Assembly (NCBI RefSeq): GCF_002091985.1 | Contig: NZ_MKKX01000030.1 | Location: 95,183-159,182, forward strand | DNA: 64,000 nt | DNA from: Rhodococcus sp. 1163 | GTDB taxonomy: Bacteria > Actinomycetota > Actinomycetes > Mycobacteriales > Mycobacteriaceae | Direction: 5' to 3' | Shown: piece by piece, positions 54,759-63,689 of the stretch | Position numbering within the stretch: position 1 is the first letter of the stretch | Layout: each line of letters opens with the position of its first letter | Made by a program: the position numbers and the translations under genes | The notes under the pieces: generated by a model | The model's input: the letters and a program-made list of their open reading frames with translations, nothing else | The model's database searches: none | Told to the model about the DNA's origin: nothing

Positions 54759-56503
54759 CCACACCGGAACTTCTCCCTATCGCGACGGGTAAGCGGTCCT
54801 GGGCTTACTTGTCGGGCGAGATACGCGCCCAACGGGGACTCGCCCTCCTCACCCTCGCGATCAGTGCCGTCTCGGCGGCCATGTCGCTCATCCCCGTCTA
54901 CGTCTTCGGCGTACTCGTCGACCGCGTCACCGAAGGTGCCCCGACGTCGACGATCGTGAGCGTGGTGGTCGTCATCACCACGGCCGCCGTCATCGGAGGC
55001 ATCTTCACAGCACTGAGCACCTACATGATCAGCAAGCTGGGCGAGCGGACTCTCGCCTCGCTGCGCGAACGGGTACTCCGACGCGCACTGCATCTCCCGA
55101 TCGGCACACTCGAACGAGTCGGCAAGGGAGACTTGCTTTCCCGTGTCGGCGACGATGTCGCAGTCATGGCGAAGTCCATCGGCGAGGTCATCCCCAACAT
55201 CGTCTCCGCGATTCTCCTCGTATCACTGAGCGTGGTCACGATGCTGAGCCTGGACTGGCGTCTCGGACTCGCAGGCATGGTCGCCATCCCGATGTACGTC
55301 ATGGCCCTGCGCTGGTACCTACCGAAATCGGCACCCCTCTACGCCGCCGAGCGCGTCGCCATGGGCGAGCGGTCCCAGGCACTCATCAGCAGCATGCAGG
55401 GCGCACGCACCGTTCGCGCCTACGGACTCGAAGACACACACCTGGCCGAAATCGACAAAGCGTCGGGCAAGGCTCGAGACATCGGCATCGACGTGTTCCG
55501 ACTCTTCACACGCTTCGGTTCGCGCAGTAACCGCGCCGAATGCGTCGGACTGTCGGTGATTCTGGCCGCTGGATTCCTGCTGGTCCAGGACGAGTACGTG
55601 ACCGTCGGCCAGGTGACCGCTGCTGCGCTGCTGTTTCACCGGCTGTTCAACCCGATCGGCATGCTCATGTTCTCCTTCGACGACGTGCAATCGGCGGGCG
55701 CCAGCCTCGCGCGCCTGGTCGGCGTCATCGACATACCCGACGAGCGGTCGCCTGGGACAGGTGCCGTCCCGGTCGACGGCACCCTGCAGATCACCGATCT
55801 CCGGCACTCGTACGACACCGGCCACGAAGTTCTGCACGGAATCGACCTGACCGTCGGCGCGGGGGAGACCGTCGCACTCGTCGGATCCACCGGTGCAGGC
55901 AAGTCGACGATCGCAGCAATCGCAGCGGGCTCGATCGACTCGACCTCCGGCACGGTACGGATCGGCGGCGCGACACTCGCCGAACTGGGCGCGAAAGGGC
56001 TGCGCAGACATATCGCGATCGTCAGCCAAGAAGTACACGTCTTTGCAGGTCCACTGATCGAGGATCTACTACTCGCAGCACCGGACGCGAGCCGAGCGGA
56101 CGTCCACGCAGCACTCGACACCGTCGGCGCCACCCGATGGGTCGACACCCTCGACAACGGCATGGATACCGTTGTCGGAGAAGGTGGACACGAATTGACC
56201 TCCGCCCAATCACAACAGCTGGCACTTGCGCGACTCGTCCTCGCCGACCCCGCCGTCGCCGTGCTCGACGAAGCGACCGCCGAAGCCGGAAGCGCCGGTG
56301 CCCGAGACCTGGAGGCAGCAGCGGCAGCCGCAACCCGCGGACGCAGCACACTCGTTGTGGCACACAGGCTTACCCAAGCAGTCGCCGCCGATCGCGTCGT
56401 GGTCCTCGAACACGGAAGAATCCTCGAACAAGGGCCACACGCCGAACTCGTCGCTGCGGGTGGGCGTTACGCCGAACTCTGGTCGGCTTGGCAGGGGCGA
56501 TAG
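54755..56503 (+). CDS. ABC exporter subunit with canonical Walker motifs and altered signature (heterodimer half B)
   Basis: 582 aa. Exporter membrane domain (about 20-320), then an ATPase domain with normal Walker A GSTGAGKST (near 375), Walker B VAVLDEAT (near 500) and H-loop VVAHR. The signature is ELTSAQSQQ in place of LSGGQ. With half A the pair makes exactly one canonical ATP site and one dead site, as in asymmetric heterodimeric exporters. ATG 54755 overlaps the half-A stop (ATGA), so the subunits are made together. Substrate unknown. Confidence 0.9.
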   Translation: MTTPELLPIATGKRSWAYLSGEIRAQRGLALLTLAISAVSAAMSLIPVYVFGVLVDRVTEGAPTSTIVSVVVVITTAAVIGGIFTALSTYMISKLGERTLASLRERVLRRALHLPIGTLERVGKGDLLSRVGDDVAVMAKSIGEVIPNIVSAILLVSLSVVTMLSLDWRLGLAGMVAIPMYVMALRWYLPKSAPLYAAERVAMGERSQALISSMQGARTVRAYGLEDTHLAEIDKASGKARDIGIDVFRLFTRFGSRSNRAECVGLSVILAAGFLLVQDEYVTVGQVTAAALLFHRLFNPIGMLMFSFDDVQSAGASLARLVGVIDIPDERSPGTGAVPVDGTLQITDLRHSYDTGHEVLHGIDLTVGAGETVALVGSTGAGKSTIAAIAAGSIDSTSGTVRIGGATLAELGAKGLRRHIAIVSQEVHVFAGPLIEDLLLAAPDASRADVHAALDTVGATRWVDTLDNGMDTVVGEGGHELTSAQSQQLALARLVLADPAVAVLDEATAEAGSAGARDLEAAAAAATRGRSTLVVAHRLTQAVAADRVVVLEHGRILEQGPHAELVAAGGRYAELWSAWQGR

Positions 56504-56519
56504 ATGGGCTCTGAACCAC

Positions 56520-56547
56520 CGAAAGCGCCCCCGGAGGGACGCTTTCG
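56520..56547. terminator. Terminator hairpin after the ABC exporter
   Basis: CGAAAGCG and CGCTTTCG arms with an inner CCC/GGG pair, 17 bp after the stop, between convergent genes. Confidence 0.65.
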
Positions 56548-56565
56548 ATGTTGTGTTCGGCTTTT

Positions 56566-57216
56566 TCAGCTGTTCTTCTCTGCCAGGAACAGCTTTTCGA
56601 TACGAGCGGCTTCGGCCTTCTTGTCCTCTGCCTCTTCTTTGCTTTCAGCGGCGTCCGCCAGTTCGGATTCTGCGGGCGCGGCTGCGGCCTTCTCGGACTT
56701 GGCGATCTGCTCGTGCTGTTTCTTCTCCGCGGCGCGGGCTTGCGCTGCCCGTGATTCGGCCACCTCGTCGGCGCGCTTCTTCTCGGCGGCAGCTTTCGCT
56801 TCGGCTTCCTGAGCGGCCTGCTGCTTGCGCTGTTCGGCCTGCTCACGTGCTTTCCGTGCAGCATCGTCTGCGGCTAGGGCAGCAGCCTTGCGTTCCTTCT
56901 CGGCCGCTTCGCGAGAGGCCCTCAGCTTCTGGTCGGCGACTGCCTGGGTCGCGTCGGCGTCGGCTTCGAGCTTGCGGGCCTTGGCCAACTCTTCGCTGAG
57001 GTGGACCTGAGCTTCGCCACGTTGTTCGACATCTTTGTCGCCGAGCACACTGCCGACGGCCTTGTCGAGCGATCCGACAGTGCGCTCGTACGCAATTCGA
57101 GCGGGTGCGTCGGTGCTCCACGTCTGCACGACGCTGGTTTCGAACAGGTGCAACGGGATTCGAACGATCTTGTACTGAAATCGGAGAATGGACAGCGGGA
57201 TGCTGAGTACGTTCAT
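56566..57216 (-). CDS. CsbD-like plus coiled-coil protein with amphipathic N-terminus
   Basis: 216 aa. The N-terminus (MNVLSIPLSILRFQYKIVRI) is amphipathic and could bind membrane. A segment SLDKAVGSVLGDKDVEQRGE resembles a CsbD stress-protein motif. From about residue 75 on is one long Ala/Glu/Lys-rich coiled coil (EKERKAAALAADDAARKARE). ATG 57216 is used over 57237 because GGAG lies 10 nt upstream. It follows the related gene by 17 bp. Function unknown; perhaps a structural stress protein. Confidence 0.72.
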   Translation of the reverse strand: MNVLSIPLSILRFQYKIVRIPLHLFETSVVQTWSTDAPARIAYERTVGSLDKAVGSVLGDKDVEQRGEAQVHLSEELAKARKLEADADATQAVADQKLRASREAAEKERKAAALAADDAARKAREQAEQRKQQAAQEAEAKAAAEKKRADEVAESRAAQARAAEKKQHEQIAKSEKAAAAPAESELADAAESKEEAEDKKAEAARIEKLFLAEKNS

Positions 57217-57233
57217 GGAAGGACTACTCCTGT

Positions 57234-57788
57234 TCACGGGTTGATGTCTTCACGCAATGATTCGGCGTTGCGTCGAGCGCGGTCCGCTGCCGCTCGCGCA
57301 GCTTCGGCCTCGGCCACTTCTTCGCCATGCTCCTGCACGGCCTTCAGCTCGTCCTGCGTCGCGGCTGCAGCGTCGGACTGCCCCTCGGCAACCGCCTCGA
57401 TCTGTTCGGCGCGGGCGTCGACCTCGGCGTCGGCAACCTCGTCTCGGACGGTCTGATGCTTTTCCTTCTCGGCCGCGACATGCTGTGCCTGCTGGACGTG
57501 GCGGGCGCTCTCGGCCGAGGCCTCGGCGCTCGCGCTGGCTGCATCGCGCTGCTGCTGGGCGGCATTTCGCACGGCAGCGAGGTCTTCGGCGGCTTCTTCG
57601 GATTGCGCCTGGGCCGCCAACTCGGTGGCGTTCGCCTCTGCTCGTTCGCGGGCCTGTGCATTTTGAAGCTGTCCCTCGGTGGTGAGGGAATCGTTGCCGG
57701 TCACTGCCCCGACAACCTCCTTGGCCTTGCCCTTCACCGCGTCGAACAGGCCTTTGCGGGCTTCTTCGGATGCGTTCTCATTGCTCAC
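57234..57788 (-). CDS. CsbD-domain protein with long coiled-coil tail
   Basis: 184 aa. An N-terminal CsbD-like domain (GLFDAVKGKAKEVVGAVTGN, then DSLTTEGQLQNA) is followed by a long, highly charged coiled coil (QQRDAASASAEASAESARHV and onward). GTG 57788 has GAGGGG 7 nt upstream and begins the domain; the frame upstream is non-domain. CsbD proteins are general-stress-induced small proteins of unclear function. First gene of a two-gene operon with its paralog. Confidence 0.75.
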   Translation of the reverse strand: MSNENASEEARKGLFDAVKGKAKEVVGAVTGNDSLTTEGQLQNAQARERAEANATELAAQAQSEEAAEDLAAVRNAAQQQRDAASASAEASAESARHVQQAQHVAAEKEKHQTVRDEVADAEVDARAEQIEAVAEGQSDAAAATQDELKAVQEHGEEVAEAEAARAAADRARRNAESLREDINP

Positions 57789-57961
57789 TGCAGTACCCCT
57801 CGCTTCTACTCCCCGGTGGAATTCGCCCGACAGCGATCTACATGCCGAACGCGCAACCATGGTGGACTACCCGACCGAGTGAAGCCGGAAACCCGCCGGT
57901 CGACTACTTCGCGGGCTCGGTCGTAAGCTCTTTTCCAGCCGCAGACGAGCAAAGGAGTTAC

Positions 57962-58771
57962 ATGCCGATCGCAACCGTGAACGGGATTTCGCTGAATTAC
58001 CAGGTCAAAGGTGCTGGCGATTTGGTCGTTCTCATCATGGGCACCGGTAGCCCGGGCCGAGTGTGGGACCTGCATCAGGTCCCCGAACTCGTCGAAGCCG
58101 GCTACCGCGTCTGCTATTTCGACAATCGTGGGATAGCGCCATCGTCGGAGAGTGCGCAGGGCATGAAGATCGACGATCTCGTAGCCGACACCGCCGGACT
58201 CATCGAACTGATTCGTGAGGGCGACGAGAAGGCATATGTCGTCGGCACCTCGATGGGCTCACGCGTCGCGCAGGAACTGGCGCTGACGCGACCCGAACTG
58301 GTCCGTAAAGCTGTGTTCCTCGCCGGACATGCCCGTCTCGACGAGTTTCAGAAGACACTCGGCGAAGGTGAACGCGAACTCGCCGACGCCAAGACCGCCT
58401 TGCCACCGAAGTACGCCGCGGCGATCACGGCCGTGATGAACCTGTCGCCGACCACACTTGCAGACTCCCGGTCGGCGCGTGACTGGCTCGACCTTTTCGA
58501 GTTCTCGACAGCGCCGACATCCCCCGGCGTGCGGGCTCAGCTGGGCATGGACGAGAACTTCGACAGAGGTGCCGCGTACGGAAAAATCTCCGTGCCCTGC
58601 TTGTCGGTCGGATTCGAGCACGACCGGATGATCCCCCCGTACCTGAGCGAGGAGCTGGCGAAGGCGATCCCCGACGCCCAATACGTCGAGATTCCCGACG
58701 TCGGGCACTTCGGATATCTGGAGCGGCCAGAGGCGATCAACAGCGCCGTGCTGGAGTTTCTTCGAAGCTGA
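57962..58771 (+). CDS. Alpha/beta-hydrolase
   Basis: 269 aa. Nucleophile elbow GTSMGSR, acid in GFEHDRM, histidine in VGHFGYLE; the oxyanion strand LIMGTGSPG is usual for this esterase/haloperoxidase-like branch. AGGAG lies 6 nt before ATG 57962; the longer frame to 57770 covers the divergent promoter and is not used. Cytoplasmic. Substrate unknown. Confidence 0.88.
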   Translation: MPIATVNGISLNYQVKGAGDLVVLIMGTGSPGRVWDLHQVPELVEAGYRVCYFDNRGIAPSSESAQGMKIDDLVADTAGLIELIREGDEKAYVVGTSMGSRVAQELALTRPELVRKAVFLAGHARLDEFQKTLGEGERELADAKTALPPKYAAAITAVMNLSPTTLADSRSARDWLDLFEFSTAPTSPGVRAQLGMDENFDRGAAYGKISVPCLSVGFEHDRMIPPYLSEELAKAIPDAQYVEIPDVGHFGYLERPEAINSAVLEFLRS

Positions 58772-58875
58772 CCTCCAGCGTCGGCACTCGAGTGCGATAC
58801 TGTGCGTTGCTAGGGTCGGGGGCACTTCACATAGAAGACTGCCGATAACAATACGTTTGCGACGAGTGAGGCGAG

Positions 58876-59130
58876 ATGAGTACCAATCCATTCGATGACG
58901 AAGACGGACGCTTCTTCGTGCTGGTCAACGACGAAGACCAGCACTCGTTGTGGCCCACATTCTCCGATGTACCGCAGGGCTGGAAGGTTGTCTTCGGTGA
59001 AGACACCCGTGCAGCATGCTTGGAGTACGTGGAGAAGAACTGGACGGACATGCGTCCCCGCAGCCTCCGTGAAGCAATGGAGGCCGACGCAGCTGCACGT
59101 CAGTCCGCAGAGGGAACCCCCGAGGCTTAG
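58876..59130 (+). CDS. MbtH-like protein (orphan)
   Basis: 84 aa. Hallmarks [25 protein letters not shown] and [14 protein letters not shown] are all present. MbtH proteins bind and activate adenylation domains of non-ribosomal peptide synthetases. No synthetase gene lies in the window, so it probably serves clusters elsewhere. GAGGCGAG before ATG. The stop overlaps the stop of the convergent exporter gene. Confidence 0.95.
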   Translation: MSTNPFDDEDGRFFVLVNDEDQHSLWPTFSDVPQGWKVVFGEDTRAACLEYVEKNWTDMRPRSLREAMEADAAARQSAEGTPEA

Positions 59131-60608
59131 ACCTTCTTCTTTTTCTTGAGCTCGACAGAACCGCGTCGCCGACGAACAACCGGGCGACGCGGTTCTTCTC
59201 TGCGTCGAAGAGTAGGACGTAGCAGTTCTTCGGTGCGAGCCAAGATGCGTGGACGACGCAACGTACGCGCACCCCACTCGCCGAGCGTGACCCCAGCAGC
59301 GAGGCCACAACCGATACCGAACGCTGCGAGCAGTGCACTGATGCCGAGCAGTAGTTGGTCGTTGAGCAGCGCGTAGAGGCCTCGGTACAGCGACAGGCCA
59401 GGCAACAGCGGCGTGATGCCGGCGACCGCGACGATCAGCGGCGGAATCAGCGCGCGACGAGCCATCAGACCACCGGCGAAACCGACGACGGTCGCCGCGA
59501 ACGCCGACGCGATGATCGGCCCGGTGGACAGCGTCTGGATGAGCAGGTAGACCAGGGCACCGGCAAAGCCGCCGAGGAACGCAGCCGTCAACGCACGACG
59601 CTCCGCGTAGCAGGCCAGCGCGTAGAACAACGAGGCTGCAGCACCCGCCAGCACCTTCGTCGGCAATTCTTCGATACCAGGGGGCGGGTTGTTGGTGATC
59701 AGTGGCAGATCGCTTCCGACGATCGCGGCGATCTTCAACGACGTCGCAACACCGGCGATGATTCCGCCCGTCATCATCAGAACTTCGAAGAACCGCGCCG
59801 ACGCAGTGATCGGGGCCCCGGTAATGGCGTCCTGCACCGAGCCCACCAACGACAATCCCGACAGCAACACCGTCACGCCCGCCGCGATGACCAACGACGG
59901 CGAAATCGTGATACCCAACTCGTCCTGAAAGTTGTACAGCGTGATGGCAGGGGTCGCCGCGACGAACCCGCCGACCACCTGCTGGAAAAAGAACGGCAGA
60001 CCCACCCGGTTCAGAACGCGCCCGATCCGGTCGATGACCATCGTCGTCAAGAAGCTCACCACCGCCACCAGCGCATCGCCACCGACCAACACGCTGATCG
60101 CCGCCGCCATGCCGGACCACGCAAGCGTCGCGATCCACCGGTTGTACGGGTGCGGTGCCTTGGTGATGGCGTCCAACGTCTCGCGCGCAAACGCCGGCGT
60201 CACCATCTTGATGCGGACATCGCGAATCAAGTTGTCGACGGCAGCGAGACGCGTGAAATCCATCGACCGGTATTCCACGATCCGCATCGTCGACGCCGGC
60301 GGCCGCGTCGGGCCGCGGTGAGCGCTGATCGTGATCGAGTTGTAGGTGACATCGACATCGCAGCGAGCAAGGCCGTAGGTTGCCGCGATGTACTGCACCT
60401 GGGATGCCGTATCCATCGCGGAAGTCCCCGACGCAAGAAGTACCTCACCGACGCGTACCGCCAGATCCAGCACTTCTGCCACCACAGCATCGTCGGTGAG
60501 GTCGATCGGCCGCAGTGGTGAAGGTGCGGCTGTAGGGGTGTCGATGGTGGCGCGACGCTCGCCGGTGAGACGGCTGAGCGAGGCCGTCACGTCTTGCAGG
60601 AAAGTCAT
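59127..60608 (-). CDS. thrE: Threonine/serine exporter family protein (ThrE type)
   Basis: 493 aa. An N-terminal amphipathic domain (ThrE-like, with [20 protein letters not shown] and [11 protein letters not shown]) is followed by about ten membrane helices in two blocks. The C-terminus is very basic ([15 protein letters not shown]). The family exports threonine and serine across the cytoplasmic membrane. ATG 60608 is used; TTG 60644 is the alternative and neither has a strong ribosome site. Convergent with the MbtH gene with overlapping stops. Confidence 0.88.
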   Translation of the reverse strand: MTFLQDVTASLSRLTGERRATIDTPTAAPSPLRPIDLTDDAVVAEVLDLAVRVGEVLLASGTSAMDTASQVQYIAATYGLARCDVDVTYNSITISAHRGPTRPPASTMRIVEYRSMDFTRLAAVDNLIRDVRIKMVTPAFARETLDAITKAPHPYNRWIATLAWSGMAAAISVLVGGDALVAVVSFLTTMVIDRIGRVLNRVGLPFFFQQVVGGFVAATPAITLYNFQDELGITISPSLVIAAGVTVLLSGLSLVGSVQDAITGAPITASARFFEVLMMTGGIIAGVATSLKIAAIVGSDLPLITNNPPPGIEELPTKVLAGAAASLFYALACYAERRALTAAFLGGFAGALVYLLIQTLSTGPIIASAFAATVVGFAGGLMARRALIPPLIVAVAGITPLLPGLSLYRGLYALLNDQLLLGISALLAAFGIGCGLAAGVTLGEWGARTLRRPRILARTEELLRPTLRRREEPRRPVVRRRRGSVELKKKKKV

Positions 60609-60698
60609 GACCGTCTTTACATAGCTGGGGTGATCCACGCACAAGGTACCTGCTGTTACTGAGCGAGGAGTGAGTGGATATGCTGGCTCAGCACCAAC

Positions 60699-60773
60699 GC
60701 CTCCTTAGCTCAGCGGTAGAGCACTCGCCTTGTAAGCGAGCGGTCAACGGTTCAATCCCGTTAGGAGGCTCCA
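60699..60773 (+). tRNA. tRNA-Thr (anticodon TGT)
   Basis: The acceptor arms GCCTCCT / AGGAGGC pair fully. The D-arm begins at TAGCTCAGCGGTAGAGC, the anticodon stem is CTCGC / GCGAG around loop CTTGTAA (TGT), and the T-arm contains GGTTCAATCCC. CCA is encoded at 60771-60773. It is the boundary of the island-like DNA on its right. Confidence 0.95.
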
Positions 60774-60776
60774 CGA

Positions 60777-60817
60777 GACGGCTCCGACCAGCGAAAACGG
60801 TTGGGGCCGTCTTTTTT
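60777..60817 (+). terminator. Intrinsic terminator of tRNA-Thr
   Basis: 13-bp stem (GACGGCTCCGACC with GGTTGGGGCCGTC, two G-T pairs), 9-nt loop, then six T. This is a canonical rho-independent terminator. Confidence 0.9.
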
Positions 60818-61095
60818 GGCCTATTTCGGCCGCTCGTTTCTTGTGTGAGCCGGGTTCGTCCACCTGGGTTTGTGTGTCGCTTGTGACCTGGGGATTTGCC
60901 GGTTCGGCGGCTCGATTCGGCGTTCGGTGTCACAGAATGTCACAACTCGTTGCGAACTCATCAGTAAGCATTCGTGTGGATTTCGGTGGATGCACTCGGA
61001 CTGTGCGGGAGGTTGCCGGACCGAATTGCGTGTTGTAATCAGTGTCGGTTCTGTAGGCTTGGACCCTACGTATCCGACACTTGATGGAGGTGACT

Positions 61096-61752
61096 GTGAC
61101 GACAAGCGATGTGCGACGCCGTCAGACCGGGTTACCTCCGGAGTTCGCGCGGCTTCCGATGCGGGTGGTGCGGGCAGCGACGGCCGCCGATGTCTACGCG
61201 CATCCGCGCGCCGAGCTCGCGCGGCTGACGGACTTGGGTCTGCTGCATCGAGTGGCGACAGGCTTCTACCTGGCGGTGCCCGACAACAAGGTCGGGGGCG
61301 GCTGGATGCCTGGTTTGGAGGCTGCGGCGGCAGGTATCGCGGTTGCTGCCTATGGCCGCGATGAGGTTGTGGTGATGGGTGTTAGCGCGGCTCGGTTGCA
61401 CGGCGCGATTCCGCGGGCGTTGGCGACTGCTGTGGTGGCTGTGCCGACGCGGCACGATCCGATCCAGTTGGCCGACCGGCAGGCAGTAGTCCGGTTTGTT
61501 GTGCGTGACACGGCACGTCTGGATGCGGAGCGCATCGATACCGAGTTGGGTGCGGTGTTGGTGACTACTCCGGAGCAGACGGTGTTGGATCTGGAAAAGC
61601 GTCCGGGGTTGGGTGATGCCGAGGGTGAGGTGTGGCCGGCGGTGGAGCAGTTGTATCGGAAGTGCGATCGAGGCGTTTTGGCGGACATCGCTGGGGCTCA
61701 GACGATGAGAACGACTCTGTTGCGGCTGCAGGCTCGGTTGGGGGAGAAGTAG
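61096..61752 (+). CDS. AbiEi-family antitoxin (type IV toxin-antitoxin)
   Basis: 218 aa. N-terminal winged helix (AADVYAHPRAELARLTDLGL, then HRVATGFYLAVP) and a C-terminal domain (VVAVPTRHDPIQLADRQAVV ... TELGAVLVTTPEQTVLDLE) as in actinobacterial AbiEi proteins, which repress the abiE promoter and oppose the AbiEii nucleotidyltransferase. GTG 61096 has GGAGG 5 nt upstream. The stop shares one base with the toxin start. Its partner is decayed, so it is now an orphan antitoxin. Confidence 0.82.
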   Translation: MTTSDVRRRQTGLPPEFARLPMRVVRAATAADVYAHPRAELARLTDLGLLHRVATGFYLAVPDNKVGGGWMPGLEAAAAGIAVAAYGRDEVVVMGVSAARLHGAIPRALATAVVAVPTRHDPIQLADRQAVVRFVVRDTARLDAERIDTELGAVLVTTPEQTVLDLEKRPGLGDAEGEVWPAVEQLYRKCDRGVLADIAGAQTMRTTLLRLQARLGEK

Positions 61753-62221
61753 TGAATCCCGACGAGATAGATTCGGTGGCAACGCAATTTGGTGTCGCGC
61801 GTGCACAGGTCGAACGGGATCAAGGTCGGAGGTCGCTCGTGAACTGGATCGAGCGTTGCCGCGTTCCGTGATGCGAAGTCACGGAGGGTTGGCGTGGGAT
61901 CCCTCGATCAGCGAGGTGCCGGAGCATATCGGTGCTGTTCTGCGGTCGCAGTCTGGTCTGTCGGTCAAGGTGCAGCTGTTATCGGCGGAGGGACGGCCGT
62001 CATGGCCTGTGGAGTTCAGGAGGCTTGAGCAGCGCTACGGCGACGCGCCCCAGGCTGAGTTGACGGTTCCCACTCGGCCTGCGTTCGTTGCAGGTAAAAC
62101 GGCGACGTGGTGCGACCGGCGGCCACCTCGGGATCTATGGGACCTGTGGGCCCTCGATGGTATTGGCGCTTTCGCGCCGGAGGTTGCAGACCTTTACCGG
62201 AGGTTCGGGCCCACGAACTAG
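61752..62221 (+). pseudogene. AbiEii-type nucleotidyltransferase toxin, decayed (internal deletion and frameshift)
   Basis: The reading frame starts normally at GTG 61752 (MNPDEIDSVATQFGVARAQV) but stops at 61871. Matching C-terminal sequence continues in another frame from about 61871 (LSVKVQLLSAEGRPSWPVEF, then AELTVPTRPAFVAGKTATWC and RRPPRDLWDLWAL) to 62221. The central part with the nucleotidyltransferase signature (a GGT-x-LS...SxDID-type motif) is absent. The total is far shorter than the roughly 280 residues of intact toxins. The toxin should be inactive. Confidence 0.82.
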
Positions 62222-62324
62222 CTGCCGGGGCAATGGCAGTTCTCGAATGCTCCTGGCGTGTCCCCGGCGAACGGGGCCATCATGTTTTAGAGTCTTGTTG
62301 CCCATGAGCTGGGCGGATAGGACT

Positions 62325-62660
62325 ATGGAGAACATGGCTGGACGGAAGCGGAACTCCGCGGAAGACATCGTGCGCAAGCTGCGACGAGCAGATGAGCTCA
62401 CCGCTGCAGGGAAGACGCAGGAGGAGATCGCGGCGGAGCTCGAGGTGTCGGCGGCGACCTTGTACAACTGGCGTCGCCAGTACGGCGGCATGGACACCGA
62501 CGCCGCGAAAGAGCTCAAGGAGCTGCGGGAGCAGAACGGCAAGCTCAAGCGACTGCTTGCCGACGCTGAGCTGGAGAAGGACGCTCTTCGGGAGGTGGCG
62601 CGGGACGCTCCTATAGATGTCAAGCAGTCAGCGCGGCGTAGTCTGCGCGCAGTGCGCTGA
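62325..62660 (+). pseudogene. IS3-family transposase OrfA, cut off at its 3' end
   Basis: The HTH part (RNSAEDIVRKLRRADELTAA, then EEIAAELEVSAATLYNWRRQ) and the leucine-zipper-like helix (LKRLLADAELEKDALREVA) are typical of IS3 OrfA. After REVA, near 62601, the normal ending is replaced and the frame runs into IS110 DNA until 62660. No orfB follows. ATG 62325 or 62334 may start it. Confidence 0.82.
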
Positions 62661-63681
62661 ATACCTCACGTGCGAGGTAGCGTTTTTGGCATCGGAGAAT
62701 TTCGGGCATCGATTTGCCTTCTGCTGTCCGGCGATTGGCGTAGGCGCGTGCCTCGTCGCTGTATTTGAGGCGGACGACGACGGCGGTGTGAAGGGCTTGG
62801 TTGGCGCGTCGGTCACCGCCGCGGTGCAGACGGTGCCGTGTGGTTTTGCCCGACGAGGCCGGGATCGGTGCGACCCCGCAGAGATGCGCAAAGGACGATT
62901 CCGACCGTAGTCGGTCGGGATTGTCACCGACGGTGACGAGCAGCGCCGCCGCGGTGTCGGGCCCGAGACCCAAGATCTCTGAGGTTCGTGGCGCTGTCTG
63001 CTTGACAAGTGCCGCGAGATACTTTTTCAGTTCGTTTGCTTCCCTGCGTAATTCGCGGCACCGGGTGGCCAGTGATCGTAGCGCGAGCATGGTGGCGTTA
63101 GCGGGGTCGGCTATCGCGCCCAGGTCCGGTTCGAAGGCCATACATGCGTCAAGTAGTGCTGTGGTGGTGCGTCCGCGCAAGTGGGTGCGTAGGGATTCTG
63201 GTGCGGTGACGATCATCGAGCGGACGGCGTTCATCGATGCGGTGGCGGCTTTGACGGCGCTCGATCGTGCGACGCGGAGTGCTCGGATCGCTTCGACCGG
63301 GCCGTCGCCGTGTTTGGGTTCGGAGAGCTGGTTGCGGGCGAGTGCAGCGCGGGCTGCGGCCTCGGCGTCGATCGGGTCGCTCTTGCCGACGTTGCGGCGA
63401 AGCTTGCGGTTCGGGCGCGGAACTTCCACGACCGCGATGCCGCGGGAACGGAGGTGTCGGGTTAGGCCGGCACCGTAGGAGGCGGTCCCTTCGACTCCGA
63501 CGGTGACCAGAACGCCGTGTCCCAGGACCCAGTCGATCAGTTCACTGTATCCAGTTATGGTGGTGTCGAATTGGCGACTTCCGATGAGGATTCCGGTGTC
63601 GGTGATGATGGCGGCGTGATGAGTGTCGGCGTGGGTGTCAACTCCGCAGTAGATGGTGGCGGGTGTTCGTTTCCGTGTCAC
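62620..63681 (-). CDS. IS110-family transposase (recombinase)
   Basis: 353 aa. The N-terminal RuvC-like domain has DEDD residues in CGVDTHADTHH, GVEGTASYG and KSDPIDAEAAA. The C-terminal Tnp domain has the catalytic serine region VAPIPASSGKTTRHRLHRGG. These enzymes recombine DNA guided by a bridge RNA made from the element's own non-coding end. GTG 63681 with GAGGAAAGG upstream. The frame is intact, so it may be active. Confidence 0.93.
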   Translation of the reverse strand: MTRKRTPATIYCGVDTHADTHHAAIITDTGILIGSRQFDTTITGYSELIDWVLGHGVLVTVGVEGTASYGAGLTRHLRSRGIAVVEVPRPNRKLRRNVGKSDPIDAEAAARAALARNQLSEPKHGDGPVEAIRALRVARSSAVKAATASMNAVRSMIVTAPESLRTHLRGRTTTALLDACMAFEPDLGAIADPANATMLALRSLATRCRELRREANELKKYLAALVKQTAPRTSEILGLGPDTAAALLVTVGDNPDRLRSESSFAHLCGVAPIPASSGKTTRHRLHRGGDRRANQALHTAVVVRLKYSDEARAYANRRTAEGKSMPEILRCQKRYLAREVFSALRADYAALTA

Positions 63682-63689
63682 GTGGGTCG

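Noticed and set aside
62088..62660. 190-codon frame joining the end of the AbiEii remnant to IS3 OrfA
   Set aside because: The part before ATG 62325 is out of frame with the toxin remnant and has no domain; only the OrfA part is supported.
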